This document shows, one piece after another, positions 33,681-45,010 of a DNA stretch of 64,000 nt (position 1 is the first letter of the stretch; the number at the start of each line of letters is the position of its first letter). A program made the position numbers and the translations under genes. This DNA is from Cryptomeria japonica. Its lineage: Eukaryota > Streptophyta > Pinopsida > Cupressales > Cupressaceae. The notes beneath the pieces were generated by a model. It was not told the DNA's origin. It ran no database searches and saw only the letters and a program-made list of their open reading frames with translations. The stretch is taken from NCBI RefSeq assembly GCF_030272615.1, contig NC_081414.1, positions 5,773,001 through 5,837,000 of the forward strand, read 5' to 3'.

Positions 33681-34653
33681 TTGACTTGCCTTTCTTTGAA
33701 GAATGCCATATAGACATGTTTCTCTTGTACTAATAATGATGTTGCTGGATAGAGAATCTTTGGTTGATCTGGTGTTCCAATGTTGACTGCTTCAATTGGT
33801 TCAGTCAGTATTGAAGATCTTTCCTGGAAATACTCAGGTAAGGTGTCAAATCTCCCATCCTTTGGCACCTCAAGGAGGTTTTCACCATCGAATACATCCT
33901 TTCTTTTTACTTTTTCTTGATCTAATGTTGCCATTAATTGTTTTTCAGCATTAGATCTGATATTTGTTTTTTTCTTCACTTTTGAGACTGAGAGATTTGG
34001 CACCCCCTTTCAGTAGAAGATGCATTACTAAATTCACTAGTGGAAGTTGTTGTAGGTTCGACTGTATTGAGGTATAAGGAAATGACATGATCATCGGGAA
34101 AAATTTCTATCTCAATGGGCCCTTCATTGTCACAATCAATAAGTTCAGGATACACTAATGGAAAGGGGTCATTGGATTATTGTGTGTCAAGAGAATTAAG
34201 GGTCATGATAGAGATGTCTAAGTCTTCAATGACTATTTCTAAGTCTAAGATGTTACTTTCCTTAGAATGACCTTCAACAAGTAGCTCCTGATCGTCCTCA
34301 CTAGAGTCAACATCGATATATTGTAGTTCCCATTTGAGTGTTCTATACTCTGACGTTTGTGCTACATATGAATGGACTATATCGATGTCTACATCTTTTA
34401 TATAGCATGACTCTTCAGAAGAATCTCCAGATTGGTAAGAGTCCCATTCCCACTCATTGGAATTTATTTCACTAGAAGCTTGTAATCTGAAAATTTTCTC
34501 ATAAAGGTTATTTGTAGCTTCTTCTCACTTTTTAGCAAGTTCCTTAGCTTCTTCTTGCTACTTGCGAGTCACTTCCTCTTGTTGTTTGTGGATAGCTTCC
34601 TCTTGCTATTTTTGTTCGACTTCTTCTTCTCTTTGAATGGCTCGTTCTTGTTG
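33681..34653 (-). pseudogene. Gypsy A linker between protease and RT
   Basis: Starts with a Gln/Glu-rich, probable coiled-coil stretch (QQEEAIHKQQEEVTRK, about 34640-34510), then an acidic stretch with DIDIVHSYVAQ and SSEDDQELL, then the frame 34003-33560 that leads into RT (FTWSYADMPGLDLDLIMHH). The motif GENLLEVPKDG at 33864-33890 carries the bulged-hairpin sequence (33864-33886). The same succession is seen in B (48780-49205 joined to 63442-64000) and partly in C. Confidence 0.7.
33864..33886 (-). other. Bulged-hairpin motif in gypsy A linker
   Basis: Minus strand: GGTG, AAAA, CCTC, loop CTT, GAGG, TGCC. The inner stem is perfect; the outer stem pairs with two wobble pairs. It lies within a coding frame (GENLLEVP). 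Confidence 0.55.
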
Positions 34654-35145
34654 TTATTCATATTCTTGCTCTTGTTGACTGTGAGATGATGCTTCTTGTT
34701 GTGGATCTATAGTGTTCTTCCCATAACCTAATCCTGATTTATCCTTAGGAAGTTGTGAAGGGGGTTGTATTGGCTCTGAAATGCCTTCTTTTATTTTGCC
34801 TACATGACCACTACCACCGTATCCCATCTTTACCATGATATCATATCCTTTTCCATATTTATCTACTGGGATACTGACATTATTGACTTCTAATTGGGAT
34901 TCTGGCTCATCTTTGTATAACCATTGCAAAACATCCTTATCATCAGTCTCTTCAGCTAAGGTACCAACTTTGACAAATGATCCATCTAGGATTTTACTTG
35001 ATTCTAAGATAGGTTGTGGTTTTGAACTTGATGGCTTTCCATATGATCTTGGAGAGACTGGTAGGTCTAGTAGTGAATATCCTTTAGGGTCCTTTTCTTT
35101 CAATTGCATCTTTTTCTCAAAGTTTGATAATATTGAAGCAAACAC
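34654..35145 (-). pseudogene. Gypsy A post-protease segment with G-patch-like domain
   Basis: An open minus frame of 163 codons. The first 90 residues are Lys/Ser/Pro-rich (DLPVSPRSYGKPSSSKP). Residues about 95-145 read KGYDIMVKMGYGGSGHVGK, then EGISEPI, then SGLGYGK. This spacing of glycines around an aromatic, K-M-G-Y, G-x-G-x-x-G-K and G-x-x-x-P-I, is that of the G-patch, an RNA-binding domain that in betaretroviruses sits at the end of the protease. B has a broken counterpart (48550-48720) and C a partial one (55980-56110). Confidence 0.6.
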
Positions 35146-35205
35146 TTTTTCCTTAGGTGGTGAATTAGAAGAGGATGCTTCTCTATTATGCCGAACAATG
35201 ATCTC

Positions 35206-36212
35206 TTAAATTGGCTTTAGGTTACTGCAATATTGAAATGGGTTTGAATTTTCTAGAATGATGATCTCTTGTCCATCATAGGGAAACATGAGGGACTGAT
35301 GGTAAGTTGAAGGGATATCTTGCATATCATGGATCCATGGTTTCCCTAGAAGTATGTTATAAGATGAATTAATGTCTAGTACTTGACATACTGTATCCTT
35401 TTGTGTAGGCCCAACTCTAATTGGAAACACTTCAACACCTTTGGAGGAATTCTCTTCTTCATTATAGGCTTTGATCGTTATCTTTTTGTGAGGATCAACT
35501 ACATCTTTAGAATAGCCTAATGCACGAACAAGAATGAACAAATATTTAAGCTAGCTCCTCCATCTATTAAGACACATTTTACATGGGTTTTGTGAATTAA
35601 GAATTCGATATGCAAAGGAACATTATGTGGAAGTTGCAAGGATATGTCATCATCTTCTATAAAGGATAAGCAATAAGGTGCTATGAGATGTCCCACCATT
35701 GTTTGAAATTGATCAATACCTAAATCTTTGGGTACTGTGGTATCTACTAGAGCCTTTTCTAGGATCTCTTTATGCGTGGGTGATATTTTTAGAAGTTTCA
35801 ATATTGAGATTTGCGCAAAGGTCTTCTGTAATTGATCCATTATGTTGTATTTCCTAGAAGTAGAGGGTGCGTTGGTTGTGGGCCCCGTTAAAGTGACCTT
35901 AGCTTTACTGCATGTAATAGCGTGTGTAGCATTTGGTTGGGATATTTCTATGACTACAATAACATTGACCACATTATCATAAGTGTGAGCATAATTCACT
36001 TTCTCCTTGCCCTTGATATCTCTAGTTATCGATGTTTCACCTTTCTCATAGTTTGGTAGTGGATTCTTAAATTTTGTGTCTGATTCATTTGTTGTGTGCC
36101 CATCTACCGTTATTACCTTGTTATCTATCAAATCTTGAATGACATGCTTTAATCGTTGACACATTAGTCTGATGTCCTTTACTCTGATGATATTTGCAAA
36201 AATGATTGTCAT
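35206..36212 (-). pseudogene. Gypsy A protease
   Basis: Minus frame 36212-35517 starts after the zinc-binding region. It has a spacer with KISPTHKEILEKALVDTTVP, then VKCVLIDGGASLNICSF with the catalytic D-G-G (D-S-G/D-T-G class). A shift at about 35530 moves to frame 35541-35206: KKITIKAYNEEENSSKG, CQVLDINSSYNILLGKPWIH, the flap and the conserved I-L-L-G-x-P-W. It ends in the cleavage linker NPFQYCSNL. Same architecture as B 47589-48521. Confidence 0.88.
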
Positions 36213-38085
36213 TCCACCATGTAGGTTTCACCTTTGGTTCAAAATCCCTACTTCTGGTAATGTAATTAATTTGTTTGCAAGAAGTGTTTTTAATGCTGAT
36301 TCAAGTGGTTCACCAATAGGTGTAAATTTTCTACGAAAGTTGGTGAAGGGCAACCTTGGTTTATTATTATCCTGATTGGTTGTCGAGGTATGACTTGATA
36401 AGTTGAATATGGGCTGCTTGGGTTTCATAGCATTAGCATCCACTATCCCATCATTCACGATGTTTCTATTTCTATTCTAAAATTTAATTTTATCAGCGTT
36501 ATTATGAGTATTGTTGGAAGAATTAATCCCTTCTCATGAAGCTTTAATACCCTTTTCTTGACTAAGGCTTCTTTGATTTTGATCCCATTCTCAACCATTT
36601 TGTTAAAGCTTGGAGGAAATTGCATTTTAAGTGCATAACTCATTTCGTCGTTCAAGTTATCGATAAAAATTTTCATCTTTTCATTGTCAGGAATAGGATG
36701 AGAATATCATGCAAAGAAACTTCACTACCTTTGTAATAATTTCATAAAAGGTTCCGCATTCTTTTGCTTTGTATTACATAGGTCAAGCATAGTAATCTCA
36801 TGTTGAAAGTTATATGAATATTGGGAAACAAATTTTTCTACCAATTCTAAAAATGTTCTCATACCAGGTGGTAACTTGGAAAACCACTCCATTACTTGGC
36901 CACTTAAACTCTTGGGGAATAATCTCATCAAACAGGTGTCCTTGTGTGTGAACTCCATACTCATTATGCAAAATTCCCTAACGTGATCTTGAGGGTCAGT
37001 CTTACCATTGTATTTGTCATACTTAGGGATTTCATAATTAGGAGGAAATGGTATCATATTTAGATTTTTGTTGAATGGATAAGGATATATCTCTTTTAGC
37101 GAATATCTTCTTGTGGTTCCACCTTACAAGTCTTGCACTTGTGTTTAGAGTGCTTGAATCTATTGAGTAAGAGCTAAAAGGGGATTATCGACATTATTCC
37201 TTCCTTTATCATCTTGGTTAGTTTAAATTATTTCATTGCGATGGTTATTCTAAATTCCTTTGTTATGAGTTTCATTTTGAGTTCGTTCATTGCGAGTGTC
37301 ACTTTGAGTTCGTTCATTGTGAGTATCACTTTAAGTTTGTTCATTAAAAGTATCACTTTGAGTTTGTTCATTGCAAGTATCACTTTGAGTTCGTTCATTG
37401 TGAGTGTCACTTTGAGTTTGTTCATTGCGAGTGTCACTTTGTGTTCATTCATTGTGGGTGTCACTTGTCTCTCCACTTCGTTTTATATTGGTGATATCAA
37501 AATTACTTGGTAGCTTGGCCCCTTGACACACTAACATGAGAAAATTGTTCCTTATCTGCTTCAATGATTCTTTCCAAGAATCTACAAAATTTTGGATCTT
37601 GTTGTGCTCCTCTGATTTTTTCTTTTATTATTTCATAATCGTCATCATTGTTGCGAGTATTGGTGGATCCAAATTGATGATAGAAAGGATTCTCTTCATC
37701 CATTGTAAATGTTTTCCCTTGTTTCTATTGTTTAAGTCTCCTTTGATTTCTGGTCAAAAGTGGCATACAAGTGATCTTATTGTTTTGAAAAGTTTTACTC
37801 TTCCAATATGCTCCTTAATAAGTGATCAATTCTTGAGGTAAATAAGACAAGTTAACGTGACCACCTTGATTTAGAATTTGTGATAACGCAGATCTTTTTT
37901 GCATAGCATGTGTTCTCAAAGGTTCTTCGTCAAATTCATTTTTTCTACCACACAAATAATTTCGATAACAATGTAAAAATACGCGATGTTTCAACAAGAT
38001 TTTGTGATTTATGTAGATAAATATTCTCCTTTTCAAGATTGCCTTATGACTAAGTTTCTTCTTTTTTAAATCGATATGCAATGGT
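36150..38085 (-). pseudogene. Gypsy A gag
   Basis: Starts at about 38081 with a Lys-rich N terminus (MHIDLKKKKLSHKAILKRR) matching B at 45386. It then has MQKRSALSQ, DEENPFYHQFGSTNTRNN and a 9-residue repeat (37266-37466). The retrotransposon gag core is 37057-36725: FPPNYEIPKYDKYNGKTDP, VMEWFSKLPPGMRTF and DLCNTKQKNAEPFMKLLQR. The nucleocapsid ends with FCKYHQSKGHQTN, a C-x2-H-type zinc-binding pattern (about 36190). Frameshifts near 36460, 36690 and 37500. Confidence 0.88.
37266..37466 (-). repeat. 27-bp tandem repeat encoding a 9-residue gag repeat
   Basis: About seven units of 27 bases; on the minus strand each reads N-E-R/Q-T-Q-S-D-T-H/R in the gag frame. B has only a short degenerate relative (RDTNDQGDTNHRDT near 46050), so this is an expansion in A. 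Confidence 0.88.
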
Positions 38086-38429
38086 CATCAAGCATATGAA
38101 AATTTACAAGTTTTTGATCTTGGTTTTGAGTGCAAAGTTCTGCTATGATATGATCAAGTCAAATAGGAAAGATGTATCCTATTTAGAGAACTAGGTCAAT
38201 TTGATCTAGCATTGTAGTTTTGTGATGAAGGATGATAGATCCTGATAAAAAACTATGTTTGAAAGATCAAATTATCAAAGATGTTAAATTATGCACTTGA
38301 GAGATTTGGATCTTAAACTTGTTTGAGATGAATACTTGTGAGACCTAGTGTGTTTAGTCCTAAATTTGACTTAATCAAAGGCAATTTTTGGAGTTTTTGA
38401 CTAATAGATTTTCTAAAATATGATGCTAT

Positions 38430-39760
38430 GTTATCAACCGAAAGAGACTCTTCTCAGACCTAAAGAGCTATTTCTCAAATTGGAAGAGCTACCTTGCTGA
38501 TCAAAAGAGCTATTACTTAGACTAAAAAAACTATTCCGCTGATCGAGAGAGCTGTTTCTTAGGCTAAAAGAGCTACTGTTTTAACCAAGAATGCTACTTC
38601 TCAGACCAGAAAAAATATTTCTCAGATCAAAAGAGATACTTTTTTTTACAAGAAACGCTACTTCTCAAACTAGGAGAGCTATTTCTCAAACTGAAAGAGC
38701 TAATGTTTATACCATAAACACTACTTCTCAGACTAGGAGTGTTTTTTCTCAGACTAAAAGAGCTAATGTTTATACCATAAACACTACTTCTTAGACTAGG
38801 AGTGTTGTTTCTCAGACCGAAAGACCTAATGTTCATACCGGAAACACTACTATTTACCCTGAGAGAGATAGGTCCTGAAATATTTCTAAGACTGGCCAAA
38901 TTACCTCCTAAACCGAGAGAGCTATTGTTCTGACCATAAACATTGTTTCTCAAACAAGAAGAGCTATTTAAAAGACTAGGAGAGCTATTATGTTAACCAA
39001 AAATGTTGTTTCTCAGACCAAGAGAGTTGTTTCTCAAACCTACAGTGCTTCCTAGACTGCAAACTTTGTCTGTCAGACAGATAGGGCTGATTCCTAGATT
39101 GAAAATGTTGTTTCTCAGACATATAGTGTTGTTTCCTAGAGTGAGAACGCTAATGTTTTGACCAAGAACGTTGTTGCATAGACTGAAAGAGCTATTCTGC
39201 AAATTAGGAACTCTAAAGATTGAAATAGTGATATCCAGACTCAGAAACTAGTTGTTTTGACTTAAAGATTTAATGTGCAAACTCAGAGAACTAATGTTTA
39301 GAGCTAACCAGTGAAAACATGAAGAGTTAATGTTGACACATGAGAAAGCTGATATTCACAACCAGAGAGCTAAATTTCAGACCGAAAGAGATGATGTTTG
39401 GACCAAAAGAGATAAAGTTTGAACCATAAACTCCATTGTTAGAACGAAGAAATTTGATGTTTGGACCAGGAACTCTACTCTTCGGACCGAGAACTCTATT
39501 GTTTAAACTAAGAACTATAATGTTTAAATTGAGAACTCTAATGTTTGAACTAGAAATGCTATTGTTTGGACCGAGAACTTTAATGTTTGAGTTGGGAAAT
39601 CTGATGTTTGAACCATAAAAACTATTGTTTGGACCAAGAACTCTACTATGTGAACTGATAACTCTACTCTATGAATTGAGAACTCTACTTTGTGAATCAA
39701 GAGCGCTACTATTTGAACTAAGAGAGATAATCTGTTGTGAACTATGTAATTTTGAGAGTT
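38430..39760. repeat. Degenerate 21-26 bp repeats in A leader, inner array
   Basis: Dozens of units such as CAGACTAAAAGAGCTAATG and GGACCGAGAACTCTATTG, spaced 20-26 bases. On the minus strand the core is a TAGCTCTTT / TAGAGTTCT word. Sub-blocks of about 65 bases are duplicated (38690-38760 against 38755-38820). Low complexity; no gene. Confidence 0.85.
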
Positions 39761-40429
39761 TGATGTTTGAGTTTGAATTTTTTGTGTTATCAATAGATGA
39801 TATGTGTATGATTTATTGTTTGAAAACACAAAAGACAGAATTTCAAACAGTTGTCTTGTTTTGCCCTAGGATTTAAACATCAAGTGTATGTTCCAAAGGC
39901 TCACAAAAAGCCCAAATTTCAATGGGTTTTGTACAAAGAAGATACTTCAAGCAGATTTATCCTAAGGAATTGGTGACAATGCAATAACTCAGCCCACAAC
40001 TAGGAATCTCCATGACGCAAGTGTAAACTCCCTAAATGGGGATGTCCACTTTTTGCATTGTCGAGAGGTGGTAGATAGGGACCTCCATGACTGGAAGGAT
40101 GACCCAATCACCCTCTCCCCAGAAGGCTACAAGTATTGTATGCAAAGCCGAGGATATCTGCCTCTCCTCCAAGGAGCCAAATGGTGAGTGTCTTGGGGGG
40201 AAAACCTTCTATCCCCTTGCACTGAAATTACCACACCAAGGCTAAAAAGGGTGGCTTCTAACTAACAAGAAACTAGAAAGGGCATCCGTTCAATGTGTCG
40301 GGGTATAAACTCAATTAAGAGGTCTCCCAACCTTGAGAACCAAGGTTTTATATAACCAAAGGTACGAAGGAGAGCTATTCCCAACACTACTGTTGATTCT
40401 GATTTTCATTAAAATCACATTTATTTTAT

Positions 40430-40625
40430 AGTGGATTAGATGAACTTGGCTTTAGCCATTCCCACTTGGGTCGTTCACCTCTCACCCGACCTTATGGGCT
40501 ACTCGGGAGGGTAGGCCCGCTAAGGATTATTGCACTACTGAAAAGAAAAGTGATGAGTCTAGCTTTCTAATCATCTCATGAAGGTGAGAGCATACTTTCC
40601 TATTATCAAAGACACACAAGACATG
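40430..40625 (-). other. Conserved leader block in gypsy A
   Basis: Minus strand: GTGTCTTTGATAATAGGAAA, GTATGCTCTC and a short stem (TCTCA/TGAGA). Then GGGCCTACCCTCC, the stem CCCGA/TCGGG (40503-40507 with 40485-40489), GAGAGGTGAACGACCCAAG, and CCACTATAAAATAA. The same order occurs in B (43800-44020) and C (51515-51725). Confidence 0.75.
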
Positions 40626-40849
40626 ATGGTTCTTTTTCCTTCCTAATTAGTCTAGGTGCCTATGTTAATGAAAAAAAGTAATACAATATCCTGCAGCTGC
40701 ACCCAAATGTTTGTAGTTTATAATTTTGTCTTTGATGGCGAAGGGTTTTTAACTCTAGTCTTGGGTAGCGGATAAGGTACATGGAAAATAGAAAACTACA
40801 AGTCAGATTCTAGAAACTAGTAGTCTGGAAAATGCAGAACAAAAAAAGT

Positions 40850-41300
40850 TAAACAAAACATCAAACTGCTAAATGAACTACCTAAAATGCTATTATGGAA
40901 ACCAAGAGAGCTGTTTTGTTAACCAGAAATGCTACCTTGATAACCAAGAATGCTATTTTATGACCCAAAAATGCTATTTTATGACCCATAAACACTAATT
41001 AGTGACCCAAAAATGCTAAATAGTGACCTAGAAACGCTATTCTAAGGCCCAAAAATGATAGATTAAGGACTAAAAATGTTATATTATGTGCCAAAAGAGT
41101 TATTTCAGGAACCAAGAATGCTATTTCAGAGACCAAGAAAGCCAAAAAAGAGAACAAGAGAGTCAAGAGCCAAATCCTCTGTTTTAGTTGACGAAAACGC
41201 TGAAATGGTGACCGAGAGTGCCATTCTATATTCCGTGAGAGCTAATCTGTGTTTCAAAAATGCTATTTTGCAAATCCATGAAATCCTGTCAAGAAAACTT
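40850..41300. repeat. TAGCATTTT-type 23-26 bp repeats in A leader, outer array
   Basis: Units such as GACCCAAAAATGCTATTTTAT at 23-26 base spacing; minus-strand core TAGCATTTTTGGGTC. Equivalent in place to the TAGCGC arrays of Z and B. Ends where B is inserted. Confidence 0.85.
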
Positions 41301-41308
41301 CCTGCAAG

Positions 41309-42781
41309 TGTAGACATATAAATCTGACCATCTAGTTAAATAAATATTTAATATTTAACCACATCACCCTATTAATTAAATCTTATTTAATTAATTTCTC
41401 CATCGTCTATTTGATTAAATAAATTATTCAACTTATTTAAATAAATTCATCTAACCACTTTCGAACCTTTAATTATATAAATCCCCTTTTCACCATTTTA
41501 ATTAAATTTACCATTAATTAAAATCATCGTTGCATATAAATAAACCAAATTTATTTATAATCGCCCCCCCCCCCCAACTTGCATTTTCCTACAAATAAGT
41601 TGCATCCATTTTAGTTGAAATAAAACATTTTATTTTAATTGAAATCCTATTTCCTCCCACTTGCATTCTCCTACATTTCCCACTTGCCTCCTAATCATTC
41701 TTCTAGAACCTCTTGAATCCCACTTAACTAGCCTTAATTATTCTAATCATATCACATCCCTAAATTTGGAGAAGTCACTTCTCAAATTTGGAAGAAAGTC
41801 TTCTAAATGCATTTAAGACTTTATCTCTTCAACAAGTTAACTTGTTGAGTTCCCCAAATTTGTAAGGCTCTTACAAATTTGTCTCCAAAGTCTCCCAAAC
41901 CATTAATGGCTAACTCAACCTTACCACATGATTAGAGACTTTCTCTCTAACTCAACCTTCATCTAACCCAAGAGTCTCATCAAGGACTCATTGCTTTGAC
42001 CCTAGTTATCCCATTTAACCCTTGCAGAAGAGTTTACCCTTTGGGTAAAAGCTTTATCCATTGGTTATCCAATAACTCAACCATAACCTTACCTCCTAAG
42101 GTGACCCCCATGTCTTCTCAGACATTTAATGCCTCTTACATCTCCTCTCAAGCCACCTCTTGTTGACAACTATCACCATTTCATTAGTGAAAATTGTAAA
42201 CATGGATTGAGTAACCTATAATCCTAGCCCTTGTTAAGATTTCTCAATCTTAACCATTCATTTCCCTATTTTCTCTATAAATAGAGCTCACTTTCTTCAT
42301 TATAGACATCTAGATTTTCATGCATCTACACTATAGTCTAATTGTATCAAGCATTTAGCCTCTCTTTGTTAGAATAAATCTTTTAGCATTTAGAAGCATT
42401 TCATATCATAGCACTTCCATGTTAGTATATCATGTTAGTATAGTTTGTTAATATCTTTACCATAGCTTTATCATAATCATAGCTTAGTATCACATCTTAA
42501 TCATCACCAACATATCATATAGATCTTAGATGCATTCATGCACATAGAGAATTTTATCACTCATTCTTGGAATTGTCATTCCTAAGTCATTTGCTCAATG
42601 ATCTGAGAGAAAAACATTGACTTAAGGGATCCTATGAGATAGAGAACAATGAGACACATCTTGGGAAGTTAACTTGTTTAAACTAGTTTAAATTAGTTAG
42701 CCTTTACACTCAAAAGTTTCATTGGTATGTTAGCTTTTTGATTTCAATATTAGTATTTTGATCACCATAAATCTAAGCACA
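41309..42781 (+). mobile_element. 5' LTR of gypsy B
   Basis: 1473 bases, TGTAGACATA to AGCACA. The AT-rich first part contains a C-run (about 41563-41577). Homologous to the Z LTR by eye over its whole length. TATA box at 42275-42288. B is inserted in the gypsy A leader; its 3' LTR lies outside the window, so the duplication (left flank GCAAG) cannot be checked. Confidence 0.85.
42275..42288 (+). promoter_or_regulatory. TATA box of gypsy B LTR
   Basis: CTATAAATAGAGCT, followed by a C/T-rich start region. Confidence 0.75.
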
Positions 42782-42785
42782 TTTT

Positions 42786-42806
42786 TGGTGCCCACCATGG
42801 GGCACG
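42786..42806 (+). promoter_or_regulatory. Primer binding site of gypsy B, tRNA-Lys type
   Basis: TGGTGCCCACCATGGGGCAC matches, from memory, the complement of plant tRNA-Lys(CUU) 3' end (TGGCGCCCACCGTGGGGC) with C-to-T and G-to-A changes, as expected of an aged CpG. Four bases separate it from the LTR. Confidence 0.75.
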
Positions 42807-42864
42807 TCCCCAAATATAACATCATTTTTCACGCAGGTTGAAGACAACAATCACGTCAGAATAC

Positions 42865-43125
42865 CAAAATAGCGCATCTGAGACCTTATGTAACGTATCT
42901 ACGACCCACTTTAGTGTATTCACTGCGTTGTTTAGCGCATTGAAACCATTATTCAATGCATAGGAGCGTCATTTTAGCATTTGGTTCTGTCAAATACTCC
43001 AACACGTAGAAACATCAGTCTAGCGAATAGAGGTCTCAGAGTAGTGCATAGGCTTCATCTTTTAGCGCTTTGGCATCATCTTCTAGTGCATCAGTCCCAT
43101 ATTTTAGCGCATAGACCAAACAAAG
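42865..43125 (+). repeat. TAGCGCAT-type repeats in B leader
   Basis: About ten degenerate copies of TAGCGCATT spaced mostly 20-30 bases, starting some 80 bases after the primer site, as in Z. Confidence 0.8.
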
Positions 43126-43799
43126 AGCAAAATTTTTGTAACAGAGTCAGAATTTAGGCTTCTGAAGCCCACCACTAGGATTTGATTTTTTCTAACTGAC
43201 TGTGGGCAGGTTCTAACAGTTTTGTGCAGGAGCAGAAAGAGTTAGTTTTCTTTTCTTTTCTTTCTTTTAAAGTTAGTAAAAAGAACTCATCTTTCCTTTT
43301 CTTACAAAAAAATCTTAAAATGAACCTCATGATTTCTTTTGGATGCTTAAAATGAACTTCATGATTTCTTTTGGTGCTTAAAACACGACTCAAATTTTCT
43401 TGCTTGCATAAGTAAAAAGAACAACAACTCAAATCTTTCCTTTTATGCAAGTTAGGATCACATTCCTTTGGGCTCTAAAAAGAACAACACAAACTTTCAA
43501 AACATTGCAAAGAGTTTAAAATGAAACATCACTTTCCTTGGGTGCTCATGAAAATGAACCTCACTTTTATTTGGAAGATTAAAAAGAACCTCCACTTTAC
43601 CATTTCAAAACTTTCAAATTGAGATTGTTGTTGTTCAATTTGGTGATTCATTTTTGTTGACAATGATTTACTTTCAATATTTCAAGTTTTACTACCTTTT
43701 CACACATTTCTATCTTGGGTTAAAAAGAACCACATGTCTTTTGGAGCAACATCTCCAAGGTAGCTTTTAGAAAACAATTGCGACATTGGATAAAAAGAA

Positions 43800-44020
43800 A
43801 GTGTGTATTCTGTGTTTCGAAGGTGTTAGGTATATGCTCTCCCCTTAATTGGGTGATCAAAATGCCAAAAACACCATTCTCAAGCTTTCTTTCAATTTAA
43901 AAAATAAGATACATCCTGTAGCAGGCCTGCCCTCCCGATAAGCCCATAAGGCTGGTGAGAGGGGAACGACCTAAGTGGGGAACGACTTTTAGCCAAGTAT
44001 TCCAACCTACTATAATAAAA
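43800..44020 (+). other. Conserved leader block in gypsy B
   Basis: GTATATGCTCTCC with a nearby CCC/GGG stem, then GCAGGCCTGCCCTCCC, hairpin AGCC/GGCT (43941-43944 with 43950-43953) enclosed by CCCTC/GAGGG, the invariant GGGAACGACCTAAGTG (43962-43977), and CTACTATAATAAAATA. Aligns by eye with A and C. Confidence 0.78.
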
Positions 44021-44670
44021 TATGGAGGCTGATGAAAATATCCTCCAATGATTTTTCTTAGTGATTAGCCTTCCTCCAGTATCCTTGTGATGCATAAAGC
44101 CTTTGTTCTAAAGGTTGAGAAGCCTCCCGAGGGAGTTTATCACCGAAGACCAAATGAAAGCCTGATTATGAACTTTAGAAATAGAAGCCTCGCTGTGTCA
44201 GTTTTACCAAACATTCCTAATATCGTAGTGCAAGGGTGGGAAATAATCCACTTTAAAGACACTCACCATATATCTCCCAAGAAAATGATCCAATTGAGGA
44301 GCAATCTTCGTTGGTTCAACTCCTGGAAAAACGCAAAAAAATGGGCGCACCTTAGGGTGTGATAGGGCTGTTTGAGCTGACGAAGTATCAAGTATGCGTT
44401 ATTGATATTTTAAATGACCTTTGGGAATAGAGAGGTCTATTTGATGTGTATTTCTTATGCAAACCTATGAAAACAAACAAGGATTTGAAAAGATCCTATT
44501 AAACATACACTATCTATTTAGCATAGACAAACTTTTTTGCTTCTGTCTATTGTGTTTTCAAATAATCTTTTCAGAAGATCATCCATCAAAACACCAGAAC
44601 CATTTCATAAATTTAATAAAATCATCAAACTGCGAAAACCAGGGCATCTTAGCGCATTAAGAGTCCAAAA

Positions 44671-45010
44671 TAGCACATTTAAACATTAGTGCAACACATA
44701 GCCGTCATTTAGTAGCGCGTACCAACCAAAAATTAGTGCCTCAGAAGACCAGATTACCGCATAGCGAATTTTTTTTTTCACTAACAAAAAAACACAAGAT
44801 AACGCATACCAAGGGAAGAATAACACATTTAAACATCAGTGCAATGCATAGCCATCATTCAGTAGCACGTACCAACCAAAAGTTAGCGCTTCAGAAGATC
44901 AGATTAGCTCATTGTGAAAACAACATTTTCACTAACAGATAAACACAAGATAGCGCATACCAAGGGCAGCATAGCACATTTGAACATTTTTTAGTGTATT
45001 GAAGTCATAA
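44671..45010 (+). repeat. 150-bp tandem repeat in B leader
   Basis: Units start at 44671 and 44821 (TAGCACATTTAAACAT and variant) with a partial third at 44971. Each holds several TAGCGC-type words. Copy-to-copy differences are few, so the duplication is fairly recent. Confidence 0.9.

Larger units (their letters stand above)
38086..41308 (-). other. Gypsy A 5' leader
   Basis: More than 3.2 kb of non-coding leader upstream of gag on the minus strand. From gag outward: a spacer with short repeats (38430-39760), a conserved block (40430-40625), and another repeat zone (40850-41290). It is cut at 41308 by gypsy B; the rest of the leader, its primer site and the 5' LTR should lie beyond the right end of the window. 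Short open frames in the repeats are by-products of repetition. Confidence 0.75.

Noticed and set aside
39436-39876. Leu/Phe/Thr-rich repeat proteins in the A leader
   Set aside because: Both strands are open because of short-period repeats; the stretch is upstream of gag and has no start context.
41560-41580. C-run as an assembly artefact
   Set aside because: The Z LTR has a G-run at the matching place on the other strand, so the homopolymer belongs to the LTR, though its exact length is uncertain.
44087-44362. 91-codon open frame in the B leader
   Set aside because: It lies just after the conserved leader block, and the matching stretch in A has no such frame, so it is not supported as a gene.
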